64,000 bases of DNA, from the NCBI RefSeq assembly GCF_900100605.1, contig NZ_FNCN01000011.1, positions 62,001 to 126,000 of the forward strand, given 5' to 3'. A model generated the notes under the pieces. It did no database searches, was not told the origin of the DNA, and saw nothing but the letters and a program-made list of their open reading frames with translations. The stretch comes from Sinosporangium album (GTDB taxonomy: Bacteria > Actinomycetota > Actinomycetes > Streptosporangiales > Streptosporangiaceae). Both the position numbers and the translations under genes were made by a program. Of this stretch, positions 1 through 8,617 are shown piece after piece. Numbering within the stretch: position 1 is the stretch's first letter; each line of letters begins with the position of its first letter.

Positions 1-1
1 C

Positions 2-517
2 GACGCCGCCCCCGCCACCCTGCTCGGGCTTGACGGGGCGGCCCCGATCCCGTCGCTTCTCGACACCGCGGTGATCCTGCTCGCGGCCGAACAGGTCGGC
101 GTCGCTGAGCGCTGTCTCGACATGGCCGCGGAGTATGCCCGCCAACGAACCCAGTTCGGCCGTTCCATCGGTTCATTCCAAGCGGTCAAGCACAAGTTGG
201 CCGATGCCCTCCTTGAGGTGGAAGCGGCCCGGTCGGCCGCACTCTACGCCGCGTACGCGGCCGACCGCTCCCTGGACGAAGAGCGCGCCGAGGCCGCGGC
301 CATCGCCGGCATCATCTGCTCGGAGGCCGCGCTACGCGCGGCGGGCGATAACGTCCAGGTGCATGGCGGCATCGGGATGACATGGGAGCATCCCGCTCAT
401 CTCTTCCTGAAGCGGGCCACAGTCAGCCGCATGCTGCTGCGGCACCCGGACGACCACGTCGAGCGCCTGCTGGAGCTGGCCGGACTGCCCGCGGCGGCCG
501 GGGAGCACAGACCATGA
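2..517 (+). CDS. Acyl-CoA dehydrogenase, C-terminal part (cut by window edge)
   Basis: The frame is open from base 2, so the start lies outside the window. The visible 171 residues are the C-terminal helical bundle of an acyl-CoA dehydrogenase, an FAD enzyme that turns acyl-CoA into 2-enoyl-CoA and passes electrons to ETF. Family signs are the block RTQFGRSIGSFQAVKHKLAD followed by a long helix and VHGGIGMTWEHP near the end, the conserved segment of the C-terminal domain. Its stop shares ATGA with the start of the CoA-transferase gene, so the two are translationally coupled and probably belong to one acyl-CoA catabolic operon. The substrate cannot be told from the fragment. Confidence 0.93.
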   Translation, partial: DAAPATLLGLDGAAPIPSLLDTAVILLAAEQVGVAERCLDMAAEYARQRTQFGRSIGSFQAVKHKLADALLEVEAARSAALYAAYAADRSLDEERAEAAAIAGIICSEAALRAAGDNVQVHGGIGMTWEHPAHLFLKRATVSRMLLRHPDDHVERLLELAGLPAAAGEHRP

Positions 518-1689
518 CGGCCGACTTCGACGACCGATTGGCCCGCCTCGTGAAGCCCGGGGCACGGATCGCACTCGCGGACGGCTTGGGGACCCCGCGT
601 GTGCTGCACGGTCCGCTGAGCCGCGCCGCAGAGGGCAGGGCGGTACGGCTGGTGCTCGGCTGGCTGCCTATGCCCGCCCCCGACCTGGACGCGAGCGCGT
701 TCGCCGACGTGCGCATCGTCGTAGGAGGCCCCGGCACGCGCGCGATGGTGGAGGCGGGCCAAGCGCACGCCGTACCCGCCCGTATCTCCGCCGTGCCCGC
801 GCTCCTGAGCGGGCCGCTCCGCCCGGACCTGCTGATCGCGACCGTTGTCCAGCGGCCGGACGGACTGCATTTCGGCACGGAGGTCGGCTATCTGCGCGGC
901 CTCGTAGACGCCGGTGTGCCGGTGGGGGCCGTCGTCTCCTCCGGCTCGCCCTGCGCTGACGCCGGCCGCGCACTGCCCGACGAACTGGTCACCGTCATCG
1001 GTGAGACCGGCGACACGCCGGGAGAAGTGGGCACCCCGGCGCCGACCGACGCGGACGTGGCGATCGCCACGCGGGTCGCCCGGCTCGTGCCGGAGTACAG
1101 CCGGGTGCAGATCGGCCCGGGGCGGCTCGCGCAGGCGATGGTGTCGGCACTCGAGGTGCCGGTACGGATCGACTCCGGTCTGCTGCCGGACCCCGTCGTC
1201 GACCTCGACGAGAAGGGCCTTCTCGTGGGCGAGCCCGTCGCCGCCTACCTGAGCGGCACGCGTCGGCTCTACGAATGGGCCGACACGCGGCCGATCCTGC
1301 ATCCCGTCGAGACGATCCACGACACAAGCCGGCTCTCGTCACCCGACCTTCCGCCGTTGATCGCGCTCAACTCCGCGCTCGAAATCGATGTGGAGGGGCA
1401 GGTGAACGTCGAAGGCGTGGGCCCCGCGGCGGTCGGCATGATCGGCGGCCACCCCGACTTCGCCGTCGCCGGAGTGCGGGGCCGCGGCCTGTCGTTGATC
1501 GCCATCGCCTCTGCGCACAACGGCCGCTCCACGTTGGTGAACCGTCTGTCGCGACCGGTGACAACAGGCTCCCACGACGTCGACATCGTCGTCACCGACC
1601 GGGGAATCGCCGACCTGCGGGGACTCGACCGGCCCGAACGGAGGCGGGCGCTGCTCGACCTCTGGGACGGCGAGGTCGCCGAGCGATGA
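514..1689 (+). CDS. Acetyl-CoA hydrolase/CoA-transferase family protein
   Basis: A 391-residue protein starting at the ATG that overlaps the previous stop (ATGA); an open extension further upstream only reads through the acyl-CoA dehydrogenase in another frame. The family moves CoA between carboxylates or hydrolyses acetyl-CoA, as in 4-hydroxybutyrate CoA-transferase. Visible signs are the N-terminal half with GGPGTRAMVEAG, and a C-terminal domain with NSALEIDVEGQVNVEG, the region that in the family carries the conserved E-x-D-x-x-G-Q-VN block, then GGHPDFAVAG and VTDRGIADLRG. Coupling to an acyl-CoA dehydrogenase suggests short acyl-CoA breakdown. The exact acceptor acid is not predictable. 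Confidence 0.88.
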   Translation: MTADFDDRLARLVKPGARIALADGLGTPRVLHGPLSRAAEGRAVRLVLGWLPMPAPDLDASAFADVRIVVGGPGTRAMVEAGQAHAVPARISAVPALLSGPLRPDLLIATVVQRPDGLHFGTEVGYLRGLVDAGVPVGAVVSSGSPCADAGRALPDELVTVIGETGDTPGEVGTPAPTDADVAIATRVARLVPEYSRVQIGPGRLAQAMVSALEVPVRIDSGLLPDPVVDLDEKGLLVGEPVAAYLSGTRRLYEWADTRPILHPVETIHDTSRLSSPDLPPLIALNSALEIDVEGQVNVEGVGPAAVGMIGGHPDFAVAGVRGRGLSLIAIASAHNGRSTLVNRLSRPVTTGSHDVDIVVTDRGIADLRGLDRPERRRALLDLWDGEVAER

Positions 1690-1909
1690 CCGACGACGGG
1701 CCGAGATCGGATATCACCTCTCCCGCCGGTGACGGCGTCCCACAGACTGTTCGTGTTTCGTCTGGACGGCGCTTGCGGCGCAATCGCTCTCGCGTATTCC
1801 CGGACTCGACCCGCTCGGCGCCGGGGCCTCCCGACGCCGTCTTTGTCGTCCTCTCGACCCCGATTCGCTGGGCGGCGCAGCCGTGGCCCTGTGCACGAGG
1901 AGTGTTCAG

Positions 1910-2407
1910 ATGATCGAAATGGAGCCGGTGAACGCCGACGTTCGTCTGCTCAAGCAGGCCTTCGGATGCTTCCCGTCCGGAGTGACCGCCATTTGCGGCT
2001 TATCCGATGGAGAACCCGTCGGGATGGTGGCGAGCTCGTTCACCTCGGTCTCGATACGGCCGCCGCTCGTGTCCGTGTGCATGCAGGACACATCCGAGAC
2101 CTGGCCGCGGCTGCGGGGCCTGGCGAGGCTCGGGCTGAGCGTCCTGGCGGAGGAGCACGAAGAGGCCTGCCGGCGGCTCTCACGCAAGGACGGCGATCGC
2201 TTCGGGGGAGTGAGCTGGGAGGCGGAACGGGAGGGAGGAGTCTTCCTCTCCGGCGCCAGTGCCTGGCTGGACTGCTCGCTGTATGCGGAGCATCCCGCGG
2301 GTGACCACTCGATCGTGCTGCTCGAAATCCACCAGTTGTGGTCGGAACCCGGTAGGCCACCGCTGGTGTTCCACGGCAGCCGGTTCCGCCGGCTCATGTC
2401 GGTATAG
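1910..2407 (+). CDS. Flavin reductase domain protein
   Basis: A 165-residue protein of the FMN-binding split-barrel flavin reductase family, the small NAD(P)H:flavin component that feeds reduced flavin to a two-component monooxygenase. Visible signs are FGCFPSGVTAICG near the start, then GMVASSFTSVSIRPPLVSVC, which is the typical S-F-T-S-V-S-x-x-P-P flavin-contacting segment, and the closing motif PLVFHGSRFRRL. The start at 1910 is chosen because GAGGAG lies 7 bases upstream; a second Met (1919) is possible. No oxygenase partner is visible next to it. A perfect palindrome 120 bases downstream probably ends its transcript. Confidence 0.85.
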   Translation: MIEMEPVNADVRLLKQAFGCFPSGVTAICGLSDGEPVGMVASSFTSVSIRPPLVSVCMQDTSETWPRLRGLARLGLSVLAEEHEEACRRLSRKDGDRFGGVSWEAEREGGVFLSGASAWLDCSLYAEHPAGDHSIVLLEIHQLWSEPGRPPLVFHGSRFRRLMSV

Positions 2408-2524
2408 TCCGGCCCAGCCCCGGCCCCCCTTCGGCGTCGCCGCGCAATCCGCCGCGGAACGCATGGGGGGCGTTTCTGGTCGGCCCCGCGACGGGCTCCG
2501 GGCAGGGCACCCCGTACACGCGCA

Positions 2525-2558
2525 GATCCGGCACTCGGCGATCGCCGAGTGCCGGATC
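2525..2558. terminator. Perfect 34-base palindrome between convergent genes, probable bidirectional terminator
   Basis: Both 17-base arms match perfectly around GGCGATCGCC. It sits between the ends of the flavin reductase (+) and the MFS transporter (-), where one hairpin can stop both transcripts. There is no T-run, which is usual for actinomycete terminators. Confidence 0.7.
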
Positions 2559-2614
2559 CTTAGGTGCTTGACGATGGAGCTCCCACGGCGGGTCCATCGA
2601 GGCCTATGTCCGGG

Positions 2615-4024
2615 CTACCTGTCCCGCATCTCGACGTTCGGGGCGCCGTCGACTCCGGCAACCGTCTCCGAGATGGTCTCCAAGGAGCGGTTCCGGGTGC
2701 GCTCGCCCAAAAGGCCGATGACGAGTGCGGCCACGCACGCTGCTCCTCCCAGGACCAGGAAGACCGTCTCGCTGCCGAGTTCTGTGAGAGCCCACGCGAT
2801 GACGAACATGGTCACGACTGTCGCGATCCGACCGGCGCCGTTCCCGATGCCCGCGCCAAGGGCGCGAAGGCGGGTCGGGAAGACCTCCGGAAGATAGGTG
2901 TAGGTGCAGGCGGTTCCGGCATAGGTCACGAGGATGAGGAGTATCCCGGCGATGAGCAGGACCGTGTAGTCGGTGACGAAGGCGAACACCAGCAGCAGCA
3001 CGCCGAAGGAGGCGTTGATCAGCATCAGCGAGGTCCGGCGTTCGATCCTGTCGATGAACAGGGTCGCGAGGAGCGCCCCTGGGCAGGCCGCGATGGCGAT
3101 CGTCGAGGTGAAGGAAAGGCTCTGCGCCGTGCTGTAGCCGTTCTCGACCAGCAATGTGGGCAGCCAGGCGTTGAAGCCGTAGCCGGTCGACGTCGCGATC
3201 ACCATGTAGGTGGACAGGACCAGGAGGCGCTTGAGAAGCGGCTGGCGGAGGAGCTCGCGAGGAGAGCCGCTGACGAGGACCGCTCGCGGTTCGACCGGAG
3301 GCAGTTCCTCGCCGGTGCGGCGCCGCGCATCCTCCTCAAGCCGGGTGACGAGTGCCTCGGCATCGGCACTTCGCCCGTTGGCCGCGGCCCAACGCACGGA
3401 CTCCGGAAGGACGCGCAGGGCGATGAGCGCGGCCACTACGCCTGCGGCTCCGAGGACGAAGACCCACTTCCAGCCGGACGGATCACGAGGGACGGCGAAG
3501 CTCGCGAAGCCGGCCATCACCGGGATCCCGAGGAGGCCGACGGCGAGGACAAGCGCTTGGATGCGCCCGCGGATCTGCTTCGGATACATCTCGGAGATGT
3601 AGGTGAGGAGGACGACCGTCATGGCCTGTACACCGAACCCGACCATCACCCGATAGATCGACAGATCGACGATGCCGGTGGCGAATGCCGAGGCCAGCGA
3701 GAATGCCGAGTAGATCGCGACAGACCCGATGATGACGGGCTTGCGACCCAGCCGGTCCGCGACTCTGCCGCCGACGATCGAGCCGAAGAACATGCCGAGG
3801 AAGGACGCGGAGGTGATCAATCCCACCTCGCCCAACGTCAGGTCCCATTGATCACGGATCGCCGGGGCGACCAGAGCGAAGCTGTTGAGGTCGGCCATGT
3901 CGAAGAAGAGCAGAGCAGCGAGCACGCCCAGCCAGACGCGATGCTGCCGCGTCAGAACAGGAATGCGATCCATTCGGTCACTGAGACCGGCGCCGCCGGA
4001 CTGGGCATGGGGAGGGTGGGACAT
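2615..4024 (-). CDS. MFS transporter, metabolite:proton symporter type
   Basis: A 469-residue major facilitator with about 12 hydrophobic segments, probably importing an organic acid or sugar acid by proton symport at the membrane. The loop between helices 2 and 3 reads GGRVADRLGRKP, the classical G-x-x-x-D-R-x-G-R-[RK] signature. ISEMYPKQIRGRIQAL and LPEVFPTRLRALGAG are the repeated PE-x-x-P-x-x-x-R type motifs of the sugar/aromatic-acid symporter subgroups. It lies 102 bases downstream of the enolase-superfamily gene on the same strand. The two probably form an uptake-plus-catabolism pair, so the substrate is likely an acid sugar or similar. The start could be the internal Met in MDRIPVLTR. 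Confidence 0.87.
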   Translation of the reverse strand: MSHPPHAQSGGAGLSDRMDRIPVLTRQHRVWLGVLAALLFFDMADLNSFALVAPAIRDQWDLTLGEVGLITSASFLGMFFGSIVGGRVADRLGRKPVIIGSVAIYSAFSLASAFATGIVDLSIYRVMVGFGVQAMTVVLLTYISEMYPKQIRGRIQALVLAVGLLGIPVMAGFASFAVPRDPSGWKWVFVLGAAGVVAALIALRVLPESVRWAAANGRSADAEALVTRLEEDARRRTGEELPPVEPRAVLVSGSPRELLRQPLLKRLLVLSTYMVIATSTGYGFNAWLPTLLVENGYSTAQSLSFTSTIAIAACPGALLATLFIDRIERRTSLMLINASFGVLLLVFAFVTDYTVLLIAGILLILVTYAGTACTYTYLPEVFPTRLRALGAGIGNGAGRIATVVTMFVIAWALTELGSETVFLVLGGAACVAALVIGLLGERTRNRSLETISETVAGVDGAPNVEMRDR

Positions 4025-4126
4025 CGTGCTCTCCGCGGTAAGAAATCGGTCTTGCTGGTGGAACGCGTAGTGGAGGATCGGGCGAGAGCAGGCCCCCCTG
4101 CGGCTGCCGCGCGTCGGATCGGGTGG

Positions 4127-5260
4127 CTAGTGGTCCCCGGCGAGGTTCATCCAGTCCGATCGGGAGAACCGTTCGATCGCCTCCGGGTGAGGCTCGAAGC
4201 CCGAGCCTGGGAGATCAGAGACGGTGAGGTATCCGTCGTGGATGTCGAACTTCTGCTGGACCAATCCGTCGAACCACGGCACGTACTCCCACCACACCTC
4301 GCGCTGATCGAGGGCGGCCGCCAGTTGTGCCGAGACATGCGGATAGATGTGCGGCAGGAACACCGAGGACGCACTCGCCGCGAGCTCAGCCAGGCGCATC
4401 CACGGCCGGAAACCACCGACCCGCTCGAGCTCCCCGACGATGTACGGCACTCCCGCATCCATGAGTGCGCGGAAGTCGTCCGCGCGGTACAGAGACTCCC
4501 CGGTCGCGATCGGGACGTGCGACCTGGCGACCAGGCGTCGGTAGCCTGCGAGGTCGCGGTGGTCGAGCGGATCCTCCACCCACGCGAGCTCGAATTCCGC
4601 GAAGTGCTCGACGGCCTGGAGGGCCGTGCGGTAGTCCCATCTCTGGAGCGCGTCCACCATGAGGGTCGCATCGGACGGCAGGCTCTCCTTGACGAGCCTG
4701 ACTCGTGCGGCATCCTCCGCGAGGCGCGGTTTCCCGACGATCATTTTCACGGCTTTGATACCGCTCGCGTAGATGGCCTTCGCTTCCCCGACGAGTTCGT
4801 CCTCCGAGCTTTCGAGCATCAAACCCGTTTGATAGGCCCGGATCCGATCAGACGCCTTGCCGAAGGCCTGTCCAAGACTGACGCCTTGACGCCTGCACCG
4901 AAGATCCTCAACGGCCATCTCCAAGCCGGAGAGAGCGAATGCAGCAATTCCCTCCGAACCAACGAAAGCAAGCTGCCGGCGGAGCAAATGCTGTAAGGTG
5001 GCGCCTTCCTGCGGGCGCTTTCCGCGCACGTGGGGAGCGAGATGGCGGAGCCCGCATTCAAACAGGCTCAGCTGCCCTTCCTGCTGAGCCCAGAGCATCG
5101 AGTGGCCATGGGCGCCGTCCTCATCGGTAAGGCGTATGAGCAGCACGTTCAGGTCTGCGCGAACGCGCTGCCCGTTCGGTAGACGGATATCCTGGAGGCC
5201 GGTGGGGAGCGCCACTCTGCGGCCTTCGACACGGGCGATGTCCGAGCCGTGACGGTTCAC
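4127..5260 (-). CDS. Enolase-superfamily protein (mandelate racemase/muconate lactonising enzyme type)
   Basis: A 377-residue member of the enolase superfamily, which removes a proton alpha to a carboxylate with Mg2+. The three metal ligands are in place: D203 in MVDALQRW, E229 in WVEDPLDH and E255 in GESLYR. The C-terminal acid/base pair is also recognisable, with E277 in GELERVGG (usually Asp) and a His in LPHIYPHVS. The normal catalytic K-x-K at the end of strand 2 reads K172-M-I174, so the second lysine is lost. The chemistry therefore probably relies on the His/acid pair, as in some sugar-acid dehydratases. It is transcribed towards the MFS gene. The start is GTG; an ORF with a strong ribosome site lies just upstream. 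Confidence 0.85.
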   Translation of the reverse strand: MNRHGSDIARVEGRRVALPTGLQDIRLPNGQRVRADLNVLLIRLTDEDGAHGHSMLWAQQEGQLSLFECGLRHLAPHVRGKRPQEGATLQHLLRRQLAFVGSEGIAAFALSGLEMAVEDLRCRRQGVSLGQAFGKASDRIRAYQTGLMLESSEDELVGEAKAIYASGIKAVKMIVGKPRLAEDAARVRLVKESLPSDATLMVDALQRWDYRTALQAVEHFAEFELAWVEDPLDHRDLAGYRRLVARSHVPIATGESLYRADDFRALMDAGVPYIVGELERVGGFRPWMRLAELAASASSVFLPHIYPHVSAQLAAALDQREVWWEYVPWFDGLVQQKFDIHDGYLTVSDLPGSGFEPHPEAIERFSRSDWMNLAGDH

Positions 5261-5354
5261 CGCACATCAACCCCCACTCGAATTGCGGCGCCTCCGGAAG
5301 CATGAAAGAGGGCTGTGCGGCAAGAAACAGGAACGCCATCCCCAATACGGCGTC

Positions 5355-5477
5355 TCACGGCAGGAGCACCGTCGATTCGAAAGGACGGTCAGCCGTCAAA
5401 GAACAGCTCGCCGGGCCGTCGGGTACGGCCGCGCGGCCGGTCGCTTTGAAGCCTTTGAAGTAAAGACCGGCGTGCAT
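5355..5477 (-). CDS. Small ORF of 40 residues with a strong ribosome binding site
   Basis: The minus strand has AGGAGG (5485-5490) 7 bases before an ATG that opens a 40-codon frame starting MHAGLYFKGFKATG and ending STVLLP. The spacing and SD strength are better than for most genes in this window, which is the main reason for listing it. It precedes the enolase-superfamily gene by about 95 bases on the same strand and could be a leader or a small protein. No signal peptide or known family is visible. It may still be a chance frame. Confidence 0.4.
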   Translation of the reverse strand: MHAGLYFKGFKATGRAAVPDGPASCSLTADRPFESTVLLP

Positions 5478-6052
5478 GATGATGCCTCCTGGCAGTTGCT
5501 TTCGACATGACTGGCGCCACCATCGTTCCTTCGAAAGCGGGACGCCGACCAGGCCATAACCAGGCACAAGGACTACCCGTATTTCCCTGCATCAGGGCAG
5601 GCGATCCGGCTGGCCCGGGACGGGGAACCGTCCCGGGCCAGCTTGCTCACCTCCGATATTCAACGCGGCGAGGCGGTGGGTTGACCTCCTCGATTCCGAC
5701 GGCTGCGCCCGCACCCGGGCGTTGGCGGTGACCGCCTCGTCGGCCGAGTGCAGGTGGCCGGGTGGCGTTCGCTGCGTGAGGAGTCGCGCAGTCCACCGGG
5801 GCCGAGCCCTTGACCCGGGCCTCGACCTGGGCGATGAGCTTCCCACTGACATTCACCGGGTCGGCCCGCATGTGCTTGGTCCGATGGGGGACCGGCGTCA
5901 TCCTCACCGATCGCGGTGGAAGGGGCGCGAGAGCGGCTGTCGGCGTGACCCGCATCAGGATCGTGGACGGGGCTGCGGACGCTGCGGATCACCTGGCCGC
6001 GGCGGAGGTCACGGATGGCGCGATGGAACTTGCGAGGCCGGGGCCTGGAGTC
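5478..6052. other. Gap without a recognisable protein gene, with one strong hairpin
   Basis: Open frames here on both strands are low-complexity and carry no family signature. The only clear structure is the hairpin at 5610-5641. The stretch separates the enolase/MFS unit from the ABC exporter genes. Confidence 0.6.
5610..5641. terminator. 14-bp perfect stem with GGAA tetraloop
   Basis: CTGGCCCGGGACGG pairs perfectly with its complement across a four-base GGAA (GNRA-type) loop. Such a stable stem is most likely a terminator, for transcripts leaving the ABC permease gene (-) or for an unseen short transcript. There is no U-run. Confidence 0.6.
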
Positions 6053-6811
6053 TCAGACATCACGGACACGGAATGCGGCATGGCCGGCAACGGTGGTCGC
6101 CGCGGCGGCCAGCGCCAGGATGACGATCCCCAGCACGGGGGTGACCATGTCGCTCATGGGGACGACCTTGTAGGCGGCTTGGCCGGCGGTGATCGGCCAG
6201 TATCGAGCGAACCACTCGCCGACGAACCCGGGCAGGCTCGGACCGAGAGCGGGAACGAGAAGGAGGGCGCCGACGAGCACGGCGAGACTGCTGGCGGTCG
6301 ACCGGGTCACCGTGCCGATCCCGGCGCCGATGAGAGCGATGAAGGTCAGGTAGAGCGTGGCGCCGATGAGAGCCCCTGCGACGCCGGGATCGCCGATGCC
6401 GGCCGCGGGGAGGCCCGCCCTGCTGACCATGATCTGCCCCCCGGTGAAGGTGAGGAGCGTCGTGACGAGGCTCGTGACGAGCGCGATCGCCGTCACGACG
6501 ATGGCCTTCGCCGCGAGCAGGCGAGAGCGGGCCGGAACGGTGGCGAGACTGGTGCCGATCATGCCGTTGTGGAATTCAGGTGTGATGCTGAGCGCGCCCA
6601 GCATCCCGATGACGAGCTGTGCGAAGAGGAAGCCGTCCAGGCTCGCCGCGGTCGGATCCCAGTCGGCGGGCAGATTCGTCGGCGACACGTCGCTGAGATC
6701 GGACGACCCGAGCACGCTCAGCGCGACGGCGGAGGAAATGGTGCTCAGGACCGCGATCCAGGTGCTCCGGACACTGCGGAGCTTGGTCCATTCGGACCGG
6801 ATGACGTTCAT
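6053..6811 (-). CDS. ABC transporter permease, ABC-2 type
   Basis: A 252-residue membrane protein starting MNVIRSEWTKLRSVRSTW, the typical amphipathic N-terminus of ABC-2 permeases, followed by about six hydrophobic segments (first at about 18-38, last near 220-240). It is the channel half of an exporter whose ATPase is encoded immediately upstream; the two genes share ATGA. Context with a divergent TetR regulator suggests drug or lipid efflux under ligand control. The substrate is unknown. Confidence 0.85.
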   Translation of the reverse strand: MNVIRSEWTKLRSVRSTWIAVLSTISSAVALSVLGSSDLSDVSPTNLPADWDPTAASLDGFLFAQLVIGMLGALSITPEFHNGMIGTSLATVPARSRLLAAKAIVVTAIALVTSLVTTLLTFTGGQIMVSRAGLPAAGIGDPGVAGALIGATLYLTFIALIGAGIGTVTRSTASSLAVLVGALLLVPALGPSLPGFVGEWFARYWPITAGQAAYKVVPMSDMVTPVLGIVILALAAAATTVAGHAAFRVRDV

Positions 6812-7758
6812 GCTGGCTGGCTTCCGTAGTCGGTGACATCGTGGGTGAGTCGGAGGAAGATGTCTTCCAGCGACTCGCGGACCTTGGTGAGCTCCTCAAG
6901 GGCGATTCCCTCGGCCGCGGCGATTCTGCCGACCGTGGCCGAGTCGACTCCGTGGACGAGGAGGCCGGAGTCCGGTGTCTCCTCGAGCTTGATACCGGCC
7001 CGGTTCAGCGCCCGAACGAGCTCCACCCGTGACGCGGTCCGGACTGTGACCCCCTGCGTGGTATGGGCTCGGACGAACTCGTCGAGCGTTGACTCGGCGA
7101 TGAGCCGGCCCTGTCCGATGACGATGAGGTTGTCCGCGGTGAGTTCCATCTCCGACATCAGGTGACTGGAGAACAGGATGGTGCGGCCCTCGGCGGCCAT
7201 CTTCCGCATCAATGTGCGTATCCATCGGATCCCTTCCGGATCCAGACCGTTGAGCGGCTCGTCGAACACCAGCACTCCCGGGTCGCCGAGCAGGGCCGTC
7301 GCGATGCCGAGCCGCTGCTTCATGCCCAACGAGTACTCGCCCGCGCGGCGAGTGGCCGCATCCGTCAGCCCCACGATCTCCAGGACCTCGTCGACGCGTT
7401 CCCTGCCGAGGCCGGCGGCGTGTGCGAAGGCAAGCAAATGATCTTGTGCGGTGCGGTGCGGATGGATCGCGCGGGCATCCAGGAGGGTGCCGATGGTGCG
7501 TGCCGGGTCGTCGAGTTCGGCGATGTGGTGGCCGCCGATCGTGATCTTGCCCTGAGTGGGTCGGACAAGGCCGAGCAGCATGCGCAGCGTTGTGCTCTTG
7601 CCGGATCCATTGGGCCCGAGGAACCCGGTGATGACGCCCGGCTCTGCACTGAAGGACAGATCGCTCACCGCGGCCTTGTCGCCATATTGCTTCGTCAGCC
7701 CTTCTGCTCGAATGCCGACGGCGTATGCGGAGCGCGTTGCGGACTCCGTAGGTAGCAC
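6808..7758 (-). CDS. ABC transporter ATP-binding protein (drug-efflux type)
   Basis: A 316-residue ATPase powering the ABC-2 permease encoded next. Motifs in order: Walker A GPNGSGKST, the Q-loop region after GGHHIAEL, signature YSLGMKQRLGIA, Walker B VLVFDEPLNGLD, switch His in FSSHLMSEM. The roughly 100-residue C-terminal extension with VRTASRVELVRAL is the usual tail of the drug-export subfamily (DrrA/CcmA-like). A near-palindrome at 7784-7798 lies 25 bases before its start. The neighbouring TetR gene is divergent, so repression by that regulator is the simplest model. Confidence 0.9.
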   Translation of the reverse strand: MLPTESATRSAYAVGIRAEGLTKQYGDKAAVSDLSFSAEPGVITGFLGPNGSGKSTTLRMLLGLVRPTQGKITIGGHHIAELDDPARTIGTLLDARAIHPHRTAQDHLLAFAHAAGLGRERVDEVLEIVGLTDAATRRAGEYSLGMKQRLGIATALLGDPGVLVFDEPLNGLDPEGIRWIRTLMRKMAAEGRTILFSSHLMSEMELTADNLIVIGQGRLIAESTLDEFVRAHTTQGVTVRTASRVELVRALNRAGIKLEETPDSGLLVHGVDSATVGRIAAAEGIALEELTKVRESLEDIFLRLTHDVTDYGSQPA

Positions 7759-7783
7759 TTGTTCTCCCTTCCTTTTGAACTAC

Positions 7784-7798
7784 ACTACACGGTGTAGT
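7784..7798. promoter_or_regulatory. Inverted repeat ACTACAC-g-GTGTAGT, probable TetR operator
   Basis: A perfect 7-bp inverted repeat around one central base lies in the 57-base region between the divergent ABC ATPase and TetR genes, 17 bases before the TetR start. Position and symmetry fit an autoregulated TetR operator controlling both directions. Confidence 0.65.
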
Positions 7799-7815
7799 AC
7801 GGATACGCTGAGAAC

Positions 7816-8538
7816 ATGGCGAAGACGAGAACGGCGGCTCAGATCCCCGGACGTCGGCCACGATCGGCGAGTAAACGGGCGGCCATCATGAATGCGGCTG
7901 AGGCGTTGTTCGTCGCCGACGGGTATGAATACACGAGCGTCGACGCCATAGCGGCACGGGCCGAAGTGTCCAAACGCACCCTTTACAACCATTTCGGCGA
8001 CAAGCAGGCCCTCTTCCAGGCGGTTTTCGAGCGAGCCAACGACGCACTGGTGGCGACCGTACGCACGGCGATAGACCAAGAGCTCACAGAGGGGCGCGAC
8101 CTGTGCGACGCGCTCACGGCCTTCGCTTTGAGGGTGGTGACGGGGACATTCCCGTCGTCGGACTACGTGACATACCGCAGACTGACCTCGCAGGGCGGAC
8201 CCGCGTCACGGTCGCCCGAGACCGCTCGCAACCACCCCGACCGGATGATCGAGGAGTGTTTCGCGAAGCTCACCGCAGGCGGCGAGATGCGGGCGGTCGC
8301 CCCCCGCCGCGCCACGCAGCACTTCACCGCCCTGACCGTCCTCCTCGCCCTGGACACGCTCGGGGGCGACCTGGCGAACACGGTGAACAAGGCGGAAATC
8401 CGCTCGATCATCGCCGCCGGGGTCGACGCGTTCCTCCGCGCCTACCGCTCACCCCCCACGTCACCGCCGGCGATCCCGGAAGGTCATCCGGATCCGCGCC
8501 ACGACGCGGCCGTCGGTCCTCCTGCTAGGGCGACATGA
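7816..8538 (+). CDS. TetR/AcrR family transcriptional regulator
   Basis: A 240-residue regulator. The N-terminal TetR HTH is clear: IMNAAEALFVADGYEYTS, then VDAIAARAEVSKRTLYNHFG followed by DKQALFQAVF. The C-terminal ligand domain has the AefR-like pattern around VVTGTFPSSDYVTYRRL and ends in a Pro-rich tail that may be non-essential. It is divergent from the ABC exporter operon and an inverted repeat lies between them, so it probably represses the exporter until a substrate binds. Confidence 0.9.
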   Translation: MAKTRTAAQIPGRRPRSASKRAAIMNAAEALFVADGYEYTSVDAIAARAEVSKRTLYNHFGDKQALFQAVFERANDALVATVRTAIDQELTEGRDLCDALTAFALRVVTGTFPSSDYVTYRRLTSQGGPASRSPETARNHPDRMIEECFAKLTAGGEMRAVAPRRATQHFTALTVLLALDTLGGDLANTVNKAEIRSIIAAGVDAFLRAYRSPPTSPPAIPEGHPDPRHDAAVGPPARAT

Positions 8539-8617
8539 ATGGTCTTCCAGGGCAGTACCCGCCGCTTCGACGAAGCGTTCGGCCAGCCCCGCTTTCCGTA
8601 CATGTGTGATCTTCAGC

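Noticed and set aside
2564-4996. 810-codon plus-strand open frame
   Set aside because: It is antisense to the MFS and enolase-superfamily genes, rich in Arg/Asp/Gly/Gln with no domain, and arises from high GC at third positions of the opposite strand.
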